From the NCBI GenBank assembly GCA_910574015.1, contig CAJSYQ010000015.1, positions 1 to 64,000 on the forward strand: DNA of 64,000 bases, given 5' to 3'. The DNA comes from Eubacteriaceae bacterium (GTDB taxonomy: Bacteria > Bacillota > Clostridia > Lachnospirales > Lachnospiraceae). The translations under genes were made by a program, and so were the position numbers. Below, piece by piece: positions 56,023-63,234 of this stretch. Numbering within the stretch: the stretch's first letter is position 1; every line of letters begins with the position of its first letter. A model generated the notes under the pieces. That model did no database searches and was not told where the DNA came from. It saw only the letters and a list, made by a program, of their open reading frames with translations.

Positions 56023-56691
56023 ATGTTCTGCGATAATTACAAAAGTGAATCAGTAATTCCAATACCAATGGAAGGAAATTGGATTTGTTTAAGTGAAATT
56101 TTCGAGGTCAATGGTGTCTCACATGGGATTGGATGGTGCCCGCCTCATCAAGGGGCATGTAAATTGACTTTAAATGTAAAAAAGGGAATAATTACTGAAG
56201 CTTTAATTGAAACGGTTGGATGTAGTGGAATAACACAGTCTGCAGTTATTGCATCAGAAATATTGATTGGTAAAAACCTCTTTGAAGCATTAAACGTACA
56301 CTTAGTATGTGATGCAATAAATATTGCTATGAAGAATGCTTTTTTACAGTTTGTTTATGGAAGAACTCAAACTGCTTTTTCGCATGATGGTCTTCCTGTT
56401 GGATCCTTAAAGGATGATTTAGCATTTGATCAATTAAGTCATATTGGAACTATAGTTGCTAATAAAAATGAAATTCCTCGAATTTTACAAACATCAGAAG
56501 GCTATATATTAAGACTTTCATTAGATAACAAAGATCAAATTATAGGATATCAATATTTAACATTGGGATCCTTGTTAGCTGATATAAGATTAGGGAAGAA
56601 TATTATTATAGATAATTATATAGAAGAATATGGTCGTTACGATGAAGGTGTAAAATTTTTGGATCCGAGAGGTGGTGTCAATAATGTTTGA
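56023..56691 (+). CDS. NifU/IscU-like Fe-S scaffold homologue
   Basis: 222 residues. Three cysteines lie in scaffold-like contexts: Cys46 (GACKLTLNV), Cys67 (ETVGCSGITQSAVIASEILIGK, compare the GC-A-I-A-S motif of IscU) and Cys96 (HLVCDAI). The last 80 residues are an extra domain not found in IscU. The match suggests binding of an Fe-S cluster or metal. Its start of translation has AAAGGAAA upstream. The stop overlaps the GGGtGRT gene, a partner I recall for this scaffold type in anaerobes, although no cysteine desulfurase is encoded nearby. Confidence 0.72.
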   Translation: MFCDNYKSESVIPIPMEGNWICLSEIFEVNGVSHGIGWCPPHQGACKLTLNVKKGIITEALIETVGCSGITQSAVIASEILIGKNLFEALNVHLVCDAINIAMKNAFLQFVYGRTQTAFSHDGLPVGSLKDDLAFDQLSHIGTIVANKNEIPRILQTSEGYILRLSLDNKDQIIGYQYLTLGSLLADIRLGKNIIIDNYIEEYGRYDEGVKFLDPRGGVNNV

Positions 56692-57691
56692 GCGTTATGA
56701 AGAAAGAATTTCTCAAATAAAAAGGTGTATTTCTTTACATAATATTTCTGATTTAAAACATGCACAGAATATATGTTTAAGCCATAATATTGATTGCCAT
56801 AAGGAAGTGCGTTCGATTCAAAACATTGCTTATGAAGATGCGTGTTGGGCATATACTGTGGGTGCAGCTATTGCCATTCAAGAAGAAGCTAAAACAATTG
56901 ATGAAATATGTAGTTATATTGGAGAGGGTTTGCAATGCTTTGCCATAAATGGCTCAGTTGCAGATACGAGAAAAATCGGAATAGGACATGGAAAATTTGC
57001 ATCAAAGTTACTAGATAATGATACTAAGCATTTTGCCTTTGTAGCTGGGCATGAATCTTTTGCTGCAGCGGAGGGAGCCCTAGCAGTCATAAAGTATGCA
57101 AATATTTTCAGGCAATTTCCAATACAGGTTAATCTTATTGGTCTTGGTAAACCTGCAGCTAAAATTATATCTAGATACAAAGGATTTACATATGTGGATA
57201 CTATGTACGACTTTAAAACAAAAAAACTTACCATAATCAATGAAGAGAAATATGGAAAAGGTGATATATGTTGTTATGGCGCACATAGTGTGGATGAGGG
57301 TGTATGTATTTTGGAAAAGGCGAAAATTGATACAATAATTACAGGAAATTCTACAAGTCATTTGAAGTTTACTGATCCAACTGTAACTACATATAAAAAA
57401 ATAGCCATTGAAAAAGGGAAAAAAGTGTTTTGCGTAGCATCAGGTGGTGGAACTGGTAGGACGATGCATCCTGATAACGTCGGAGCAGGGGGGGCTTCAT
57501 ATGGAATGACAGATACTACTGGACGTATGCACTCAAATCTTCAATTTGCGGGATCATCGTCGGTTCCTTCACATGTTGAAATGGTTGGATTTTTGGGTAT
57601 GGGCAATAATCCTCTAGTGGGTGCATCGGTTTTAGTAGCTTGTCTTGTTGCAAAAGCATTAGGAATGATAAAAAGTGGAGATATAGTATGA
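56684..57691 (+). CDS. GGGtGRT family protein
   Basis: 335 residues. The signature SGGGTGRTMHPDNVGAGGAS lies at about 246-265, followed by TDTTGRMHSNLQFAG. The N-terminal part has HGKFASKLL and FVAGHESFAAAEGALAV segments. The family is known by this motif but its function is not established; a nucleotide or phosphate loop is suggested by the Gly-rich motif. ATG 56684 overlaps the previous stop. The stop overlaps the next start (ATGA), so three proteins are translationally coupled. Confidence 0.85.
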   Translation: MFERYEERISQIKRCISLHNISDLKHAQNICLSHNIDCHKEVRSIQNIAYEDACWAYTVGAAIAIQEEAKTIDEICSYIGEGLQCFAINGSVADTRKIGIGHGKFASKLLDNDTKHFAFVAGHESFAAAEGALAVIKYANIFRQFPIQVNLIGLGKPAAKIISRYKGFTYVDTMYDFKTKKLTIINEEKYGKGDICCYGAHSVDEGVCILEKAKIDTIITGNSTSHLKFTDPTVTTYKKIAIEKGKKVFCVASGGGTGRTMHPDNVGAGGASYGMTDTTGRMHSNLQFAGSSSVPSHVEMVGFLGMGNNPLVGASVLVACLVAKALGMIKSGDIV

Positions 57692-58641
57692 AAAAGAACA
57701 AACGATTAATCAGAAAAATACTTACTTTTATTGGATCATTTGTGACAGCAGCATCAGTATTGGCGCAGTTTTTTCCGTCTTTTTTTTCTATATCAGAAAA
57801 TGTTTCTGGTGTAAATAGATGTGTTTTGGTTTTTGTTGTTATTCTCTTGATAAGTCTCTTTTTTATGAATTGGAAGCAAAATCAAGATGAAATAGATGAA
57901 AAGTTTTATTCGGAACATAACGCAACACATCGTTATGCACATTTAATCCGAGACACAGTTTATGAATCAAAAAAATTATGCAATAACACTAAAAACAATT
58001 CTTTGGCTAAACATTTGATAAAAACTTTTTCTGAAGGAGTAGTTAAATGTATATATGATTCGTTATGTGAATATATGGGAATTGATAAATCTAAAAATGA
58101 ATTAGATGTATGTATAAAGATATTGGATTTTCAATATTGGGATAATTCAAATATTGTTGATAAGTCTCAAGTAACATATAGAACAATATCACGTGCCATT
58201 GTGCCACGTGGGGCATTGCAAGCAGATGATGCAGTTTCGCATAAAATAGAACAGAGTACAGCTTTTTATCAAGTGTTTTGCATGGGGAAACATGATTGGA
58301 TAGGAATTAATCTTGATAAAAAAGATAATGTCCAAATTGTTTCCGAAGATATTATAGAAAAAGGGGAATATTATTTGGATACATGTAATAATTGGAGGGA
58401 ACATTATATTAGTAAAATTGTTATACCAATTAGAGTTAAGTTATCGGAGATTGATGATATGTATATAAATTCTGATAGACGCAACTTATTTGGCTTTGTA
58501 TGTGTGGAATGTAAAAAACGTAATCTATTTAAATTCTATAATAAATTTGACAAAGATTTAATTAGCATTTGTGATTACTTAAAAACCTATGCTGATTCGA
58601 TGTATGTTGTTTTTGATAATATTTATCAGGTAATGGATTAA
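57688..58641 (+). CDS. Two-TM protein with large cytoplasmic domain
   Basis: 317 residues, AT-rich. Two N-terminal membrane helices (about 10-30 and 47-65) form a hairpin. A soluble domain of about 250 residues faces the cytoplasm, with a late beta-strand VCVECKKRNLF and a long helix. The fold could be GAF-like, as in membrane sensors, but no motif proves it. It is coupled to the GGGtGRT gene and lies just before the histidine phosphatase gene. Sensor or membrane effector are both possible. Confidence 0.6.
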   Translation: MKKNKRLIRKILTFIGSFVTAASVLAQFFPSFFSISENVSGVNRCVLVFVVILLISLFFMNWKQNQDEIDEKFYSEHNATHRYAHLIRDTVYESKKLCNNTKNNSLAKHLIKTFSEGVVKCIYDSLCEYMGIDKSKNELDVCIKILDFQYWDNSNIVDKSQVTYRTISRAIVPRGALQADDAVSHKIEQSTAFYQVFCMGKHDWIGINLDKKDNVQIVSEDIIEKGEYYLDTCNNWREHYISKIVIPIRVKLSEIDDMYINSDRRNLFGFVCVECKKRNLFKFYNKFDKDLISICDYLKTYADSMYVVFDNIYQVMD

Positions 58642-58668
58642 AACTTTAAGAAATGAGGAAAAATTTTT

Positions 58669-59289
58669 ATGCAAATATTTTTGATTAGGCACGCACAAAC
58701 GGAGGCCAATAAATATAATATTGTGCAGGGACAGTCAGATACAAAAATTACAGAAATTGGATATAATCAAGCAAGAATCACATCAAATTATTTGGCGAAA
58801 TATATTTTTTCAGATATTTATAGTAGTCCGTTAGGAAGAACAATGGAGACTTCGAAGTTAATAGCAGAAGCAGCAAACTATAATTTGAAAAAAATAATTA
58901 TTTGTCATGATTTAATGGAAATTAATTTAGAACCTTGGTATGGAAAAAAGGTAGATGAATTATGTAATGATGAATCAATATCGGGATACAATATATATAA
59001 AAATAGGCCAGAACAGTTTATGCCTTTATCTGGAGAAAATTTTGAAGATGTACAGAAACGAATGGTTAGAGTATATAATTTGATTTTATCTGCTAATTCT
59101 GATGATAGTAAAATCGCTATAATTAGTCATAGTGTTGCTATTAGAACATTATTACTTTATATTAATAATGAATCAATAAAAAAGGTATGGGATTATGATA
59201 TTAATCCATCGTCTATTACTGAAATTGAATATTTTAATGGGAAATCAAATATAAAATATATTGGATTTTGTCCTTATCTTGTTAAATAA
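58669..59289 (+). CDS. Histidine phosphatase (phosphoglycerate mutase-like fold)
   Basis: 206 residues. LIRHAQTEAN at the N-terminus carries the catalytic His8 of the RHG/RHA motif. YSSPLGRTMETSKLI supplies the conserved Arg, LEPWYGK the acidic residue region and IISHSVAIRTLL the second His. This is the cofactor-dependent mutase/phosphatase branch, best called a phosphatase of unknown substrate. It is the last gene of the cargo operon, which also encodes the unrelated cofactor-independent mutase. The ribosome site is weak (GAGGAAAAA). Confidence 0.9.
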   Translation: MQIFLIRHAQTEANKYNIVQGQSDTKITEIGYNQARITSNYLAKYIFSDIYSSPLGRTMETSKLIAEAANYNLKKIIICHDLMEINLEPWYGKKVDELCNDESISGYNIYKNRPEQFMPLSGENFEDVQKRMVRVYNLILSANSDDSKIAIISHSVAIRTLLLYINNESIKKVWDYDINPSSITEIEYFNGKSNIKYIGFCPYLVK

Positions 59290-59381
59290 GTTTTTTGGTT
59301 TTGTTAATTCAGTAGAAAAAAATTATTGTAATTGTATAAGCAACGCCTAATTTATGGCACAAAAATGGCGCCTCCATGCCG

Positions 59382-59456
59382 ATGACATGAAAACGTAAAT
59401 CTGATACAATCATATTGTCTACAAGTGGGTTTTTCTTTTGAGAAACTCACTTTTTT
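59382..59456 (+). promoter_or_regulatory. Promoter followed at once by a terminator
   Basis: ATGACA (59382-59387), 17-base spacer, TACAAT (59405-59410). Within 15 bases of the expected start, AAGTGGGTTT (from 59423) pairs with AAACTCACTT and is followed by T6. The transcript would be cut before the 59484 gene unless the terminator is bypassed, as in attenuation. Confidence 0.6.
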
Positions 59457-59483
59457 CAATGAAAACAAAGGAGGCTTATGAAA

Positions 59484-59981
59484 ATGAAATATTGTCCTTA
59501 TTGCGGCGCAGCCCTTGTGGATGGTGCTGTTTCTTTTTGTATGGAGTGCGGGAAGGAACTACCGATAAAAGATGCAGGACGTGGCATTTCCCAGAGCGAT
59601 GATAATGAGGGAGTGCATCAGGAAACCGCAGGGTTCAGCATGGAATCCGAGAATGAAAAAGCAGATGGGAAGCGCAGTCAGAAATTATCGCAAAAACAGA
59701 ATGTTACCAGGGCAAAGGAACAGTCAGCTAAAAAGAAACGACAAACATTAAGTCTACCCGAAGGGGAAAGGCAGGCATTAGAACTATCAAAAGAGCCAGG
59801 GCAGATATCGGAAACCGATCCAGAGGATGACTATGACGGTTATTATGATGATATTCTGCCAGCGGATGAGGGAAGATTCAGTGAAGGCTTGGATAAAAAT
59901 CTGATTAAGAAAGTGATAGGGATCATTGGCGCGGTCTTATTGATTGTCGCTTTGTGTGTTCTGATGATGTATATGTTGTAA
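59484..59981 (+). CDS. Zinc-ribbon, tail-anchored membrane protein
   Basis: 165 residues. CPYCG and CMECG near the N-terminus form a zinc ribbon, followed by about 110 residues of low-complexity charged sequence and a C-terminal membrane helix (about 142-164) ending at the C-terminus. Many Clostridia small membrane proteins share this zinc_ribbon_2 plus TM design. AAAGGAGG suits ATG 59484 (spacing nine) better than ATG 59478. It is the first backbone gene after the cargo block. Confidence 0.75.
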   Translation: MKYCPYCGAALVDGAVSFCMECGKELPIKDAGRGISQSDDNEGVHQETAGFSMESENEKADGKRSQKLSQKQNVTRAKEQSAKKKRQTLSLPEGERQALELSKEPGQISETDPEDDYDGYYDDILPADEGRFSEGLDKNLIKKVIGIIGAVLLIVALCVLMMYML

Positions 59982-60004
59982 ATCAATGGCAGTTGTCGTG
60001 TAAT
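59976..60004 (+). promoter_or_regulatory. TTGTAA-N17-TGTAAT promoter of the 60034 gene
   Basis: TTGTAA (59976-59981) overlaps the end of the preceding gene; TGTAAT is at 59999-60004. The sequence after the -10 (AAAAATAAAATGA) is nearly that after the 43651 box. Confidence 0.6.
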
Positions 60005-60033
60005 AAAAATAAAATGAGCAGGAGGTAGGGAAC

Positions 60034-60597
60034 ATGTTATATATATCGAAAGGCATTGTATGTCTGGAGTCTGTAGCAGGGAATCTCTTTCTGGAAAGAG
60101 GAAATCAAAAATTCCAACTTCAGGGAAGGGAAGCCTCTTTATGGCTGAGGGGCAGGTTTGGGTTTAATGTTACGGAATCAGAGGCAGAGGAGCAGGCGGT
60201 GCTGTGTCTGGGTGACAAGGGGCTGGCAGAGATGGAAGAGGAAACAAGCCCAGTATACAAATACCGTCTATTAACCCGGTGTGTCTGCTGTCCGGTGAAG
60301 CAGAATTATCGTATGAGTAGCAGGCTGAGTGGTCTGGAACGGCAGCTTGATACATGGATGCGGAAAGCGGGGATTCGCTTGTCTGTGGCAGAACTGGTAT
60401 TTCTGGTAGAGCATCAGGTATCAGATCAGGACTTGCTGTATGAGAAAAATCGTCAGAAACTGGTTGAGACGATCTACACCGATGAAACGATTCGGGACAA
60501 CGTGTTGGAACATCAAATGGAGCAGGCAGAACATCGTGATGAGGTGGTGGAAGCCTTGGTACTGCTTCTAAAGAAAAAGAAAATGCTGATTGTGTGA
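60034..60597 (+). CDS. Conserved ICE protein, unknown function
   Basis: 187 residues, soluble. The N-terminal half is beta-rich (LYISKGIVCLESVAGNLFLERG) and the rest helical with a winged-helix-like look (LSVAELVFLVEHQVSDQDLLYEKNRQKLVETIY), ending in a Lys-rich tail. A CVCCP pair of cysteines lies centrally. GCAGGAGGTAGGG is a strong ribosome site. Overlaps or abuts the next membrane protein gene. No family recognised. Confidence 0.6.
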   Translation: MLYISKGIVCLESVAGNLFLERGNQKFQLQGREASLWLRGRFGFNVTESEAEEQAVLCLGDKGLAEMEEETSPVYKYRLLTRCVCCPVKQNYRMSSRLSGLERQLDTWMRKAGIRLSVAELVFLVEHQVSDQDLLYEKNRQKLVETIYTDETIRDNVLEHQMEQAEHRDEVVEALVLLLKKKKMLIV

Positions 60598-60608
60598 GGG
60601 GGATCAAG

Positions 60609-61049
60609 GTGAAAGAAAAATGGACAAAAATGCCGAAGGCATTACAGAGACAGGTCCTATTTCGCTTTGCAGGCGGGGGACTGTTTTTGCTATTATTACT
60701 ACTTATTATGGAAAGCTATAGGGATTTGTATCTGCTCCTGCCATGTATTTTATGCATGTTTTGGCTGTTAGGCAGTGCCTTGTGGCTATTCTTACAGGCG
60801 GCAGAGGGGAACTACATGCGCCTGCAGGGACAGTGTGTCCGCATAGATAGGGCAGGATTCCGAAAGCGGGTACGTGCTGTCCATCTGGCGCTGGAACAGG
60901 GGACAGTGAAAGTTCCGGTCAGATACCGAATAAGCAGGCTGTCAGAGGGGGACACGGTTGCTGTCTATGTGGCAGAAAACACGCCCGTATATGAGCGTGA
61001 CGGTATCTACATAATCGGAAATTATTATGCGATGGAGGTTCGGAGATAA
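60609..61049 (+). CDS. Small two-TM membrane protein
   Basis: About 146 residues. Two membrane helices (about 20-38 and 43-65) are followed by a soluble beta-rich domain resembling an OB/SH3-like barrel (CVRIDRAGFRKRV, VPVRYRISRLSEGDTVAVYV). The start is GTG at 60609 with GAGGGGG six bases upstream; GTG 60594 inside the previous gene is an alternative. Probably cotranscribed with the 60034 gene. Function unknown. Confidence 0.6.
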   Translation: MKEKWTKMPKALQRQVLFRFAGGGLFLLLLLLIMESYRDLYLLLPCILCMFWLLGSALWLFLQAAEGNYMRLQGQCVRIDRAGFRKRVRAVHLALEQGTVKVPVRYRISRLSEGDTVAVYVAENTPVYERDGIYIIGNYYAMEVRR

Positions 61050-61128
61050 TTAAGGAAAAGGATAAAGAAAAATATTACCGGCTCTTGCAGGAAATCAGGT
61101 GGGAAAAGAAAAATAGTAAAAGAATTGT

Positions 61129-61157
61129 TTGACGATGCAGGCGGTATGTGGTATAGT
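61129..61157 (+). promoter_or_regulatory. Promoter of the 61164 small RNA
   Basis: TTGACG (61129-61134), 17-base spacer, TATAGT (61152-61157). Confidence 0.75.
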
Positions 61158-61163
61158 TTCTAT

Positions 61164-61248
61164 ATCAGTATCAAGTTATTTAAGGAAATACAGAGTATTC
61201 AGGTTACAAAGTGTCAATCAGCATAGGAGTGCTTTTTGGCACTTTTTT
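61164..61248 (+). ncRNA. Putative small RNA or attenuator, copy 2
   Basis: About 85 bases. Begins with ATATCAGTATCAA, as the unit at 45417 does, and ends with AAAGTGTC (61208-61215) pairing with GGCACTTT, then T. A competing inner hairpin (GTGC/GCAC) is possible. No reading frame. It lies 105 bases upstream of the SSB gene; the rest of 61249-61353 shows no gene. Confidence 0.6.
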
Positions 61249-61353
61249 GCGTTGTGGAAAAATTCCGCAGACTAACTATGGTTTCCGCCTGCAGGACAGG
61301 TTGAAATAAATACATGTTAAGGCAGGACACATCTGCCAGAAAGGAGAATGCTT

Positions 61354-61914
61354 ATGTTTAAGACATTTGCAACGAACGTCGTGATATCCAAAGGATACGA
61401 GGGAGCAGAGGCACTGAGGTTTTCCGAGAATGGGGAGTCTGTCAGATTCCGCATCGGTCAGAAGGTATATGACAGCCGTGTCGAAGGAAATTACCGCTGG
61501 CTGAACATTGCAGTGAAAGCCTTTGGCGGTGTCTGTGAGAGAATCAAAAAGATGAAACTGAAAGAAGGTTCCTTTGTGAATCTGACAGCGAGACTGGACG
61601 AGGAAAAATGGATCGATCAGGAAACAAAGGAAGAAAAAAGCCAGCATGTTCTTATCGTGGAGGATATCGAGTATGCCTTTGTCGGGAAATCCAGTGAGAA
61701 TCAGGGTTCCAGACAGAACCACTCCCAGGGACAGAGCCAGCCGACGGGTCAGTCCCGGCAGGCAGAACCGGAAGCACCTGTGGAACCAGTTTCAGCAAAT
61801 CCGGGGCAGGCACCCGCACAGCAGGCATCTGAGCTGCAGTCAGCAAATCCAATGGACTTGAATGGATTTATGGGATTTGAAGCCTATCAAGGCAACAACC
61901 TGTTTACGGTGTGA
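61354..61914 (+). CDS. ssb: Single-stranded DNA-binding protein
   Basis: 186 residues. The N-terminal 105 residues fit an SSB OB-fold (VRFRIGQKVYDSRVEGNYRWLNIAVKAFG, then GSFVNLTARLDEEKWIDQETKEEKSQHVLIVEDIEYA). A Gln/Pro/Ser-rich disordered tail follows. The C-terminus (GNNLFTV) differs from the usual acidic DDDIPF tip. It would coat single-stranded DNA during transfer or replication. ATG 61354 lies seven bases after AAGGAG; an ATG two codons earlier is too close. Confidence 0.78.
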   Translation: MFKTFATNVVISKGYEGAEALRFSENGESVRFRIGQKVYDSRVEGNYRWLNIAVKAFGGVCERIKKMKLKEGSFVNLTARLDEEKWIDQETKEEKSQHVLIVEDIEYAFVGKSSENQGSRQNHSQGQSQPTGQSRQAEPEAPVEPVSANPGQAPAQQASELQSANPMDLNGFMGFEAYQGNNLFTV

Positions 61915-61946
61915 CATGATGTTAAAAAATAATCCAGCGTGAGATC

Positions 61947-61990
61947 GCACATAAGTTACGCTTTCGTAATTTTATGTGCATTTTTGCGTT
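61947..61990 (+). terminator. Strong terminator between ssb and the 62008 gene
   Basis: GCACATAA and TTACG (61947-61960) pair with CGTAA and TTATGTGC (61965-61979), then a T run. It sits right before the next ribosome site, so it may also attenuate that gene. Confidence 0.8.
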
Positions 61991-62007
61991 TTAGGGAGGC
62001 TGACGAC

Positions 62008-62400
62008 ATGAAAAATGAAGATTTTTTATCTCTCACAGATCAGGAGAGGACTGCAAAATTCAAAGCGGTACTTAACACGAGGTCTCAAGGTGGTTTGACA
62101 GGGGATGAGATTCAGGAGATTCTCCATGTCCTGCCGACAGATAGGCAGTATGAAATTCTGATCTATCACAAGACGGATGAGTTTAGCATGAAGATTGCCC
62201 AAATGAAAGGAGCCAAAAAGCGGCTCATTCTGGGGGATGATTTTCAGGGATTCAGAAACAAGGCAGGGAAACTGGTGTGCGATGTGCCGTCCCAGGCAGT
62301 TGCCGTAGCGGTCTGGAAAAATGCTTCTTTGGAAGAACGTAGCCAGTTGCATATTCTAATTCCGCCGGAACGCTGCAGAAAGGAGCAGGAGTGCCTATGA
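62008..62400 (+). CDS. Small conserved ICE protein
   Basis: 130 residues, soluble, charged (LTDQERTAKFKAVLNTRSQGGLTGDEIQEILHVLPTDRQ). AGGGAGG lies upstream of ATG 62008; earlier frame openings overlap the terminator. The stop overlaps the next gene (ATGA), so the two are coupled. No family recognised. Confidence 0.6.
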   Translation: MKNEDFLSLTDQERTAKFKAVLNTRSQGGLTGDEIQEILHVLPTDRQYEILIYHKTDEFSMKIAQMKGAKKRLILGDDFQGFRNKAGKLVCDVPSQAVAVAVWKNASLEERSQLHILIPPERCRKEQECL

Positions 62401-63128
62401 ACCAGAGGGAAATGAAAGGCAGGATAGCCGCTGACATCTTGATTTTGTTAGGGATGCTGGCATTGCTTTCCGCCATCTGCAGGCTTTGGCCCATCCTGTT
62501 GCTGATGATACTGGGAATCTTTGTGGCAGCACTTAAGGTGTTGTGCAACAGGCCAGAAAAAATCGAGGTGCTGACACCAGTACCTTTACTGCCAGAACCA
62601 AAACCCAGTATGACCATTAGGGATTTGGAACAGATGGCATATTCTATCATGCAGACACAGATTACTGAACTGGTGGCGCAGGATTATCCCGAAGCCAGAT
62701 GGGTCTGGGAGACGCCGGATGCCATGCAGGAAATCATGGCCGGTGGGGAGGCATTTATCCTTCTTAACCGGGCAGGAGGCTACCGCAGGGCGGAAGTGCT
62801 GCACCGGAACCTTCAGGCGGTGGGGATTGATTACTATCCGGGGCAAAAAGAGGAGCCGATAACGCCGGAACCAGAAGAGGATCAAGTTTTTGACGAAGAG
62901 CCAGTGGAAAACAACTATGAGTTGCTTGCATTCGAGTGGAGTGAGGCACACATACTGGAACTGAATGAACGCTGCAATGAGGCGATCGGACAGGGAAAGA
63001 ATGAAATCCTGATACCTTTGGAGGAGTTGCCCTCTCCGGAGAGCTGGCCGGATATCTGCCGGGAACTGGAACGGGCTGGTCTTGACAAGGTAAAAATTGT
63101 AACCGATGGCATTGCAATAATTTTATAA
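62397..63128 (+). CDS. Membrane protein with soluble C-terminal domain
   Basis: 243 residues. One or two hydrophobic helices at about 14-46 (ILILLGMLALLSAICRLWPILLLMILGIFVAAL), then a cytoplasmic region with a Pro/Glu-rich linker (about 150-168) and a final alpha/beta segment. ATG 62397 has AAAGGAG upstream and overlaps the previous stop. Function unknown; coupling with the 62008 gene suggests a shared task. Confidence 0.6.
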   Translation: MNQREMKGRIAADILILLGMLALLSAICRLWPILLLMILGIFVAALKVLCNRPEKIEVLTPVPLLPEPKPSMTIRDLEQMAYSIMQTQITELVAQDYPEARWVWETPDAMQEIMAGGEAFILLNRAGGYRRAEVLHRNLQAVGIDYYPGQKEEPITPEPEEDQVFDEEPVENNYELLAFEWSEAHILELNERCNEAIGQGKNEILIPLEELPSPESWPDICRELERAGLDKVKIVTDGIAIIL

Positions 63129-63145
63129 GCAGAAAGGGAATAAAT

Positions 63146-63220
63146 GAACTTCGTTCAACTGGCAAGTTTGTGACTATGCGCTGCTTGCACAAACTTGTTT
63201 TATGCGCAGAGAGCAGCGCA
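63146..63220 (+). promoter_or_regulatory. Leader with interlocking stems before the 63235 gene
   Basis: GAAC/GTTC forms a small hairpin (63146-63156). CAAGTTTGTG (63163-63172) pairs with CACAAACTTG (63188-63197). TGCGCTGCT (63177-63185), inside that loop, is complementary to AGCAGCGCA (63212-63220), just before the ribosome site. The two longer stems form a pseudoknot or exclude each other. Confidence 0.6.
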
Positions 63221-63234
63221 GAAAGAGGTAATCT

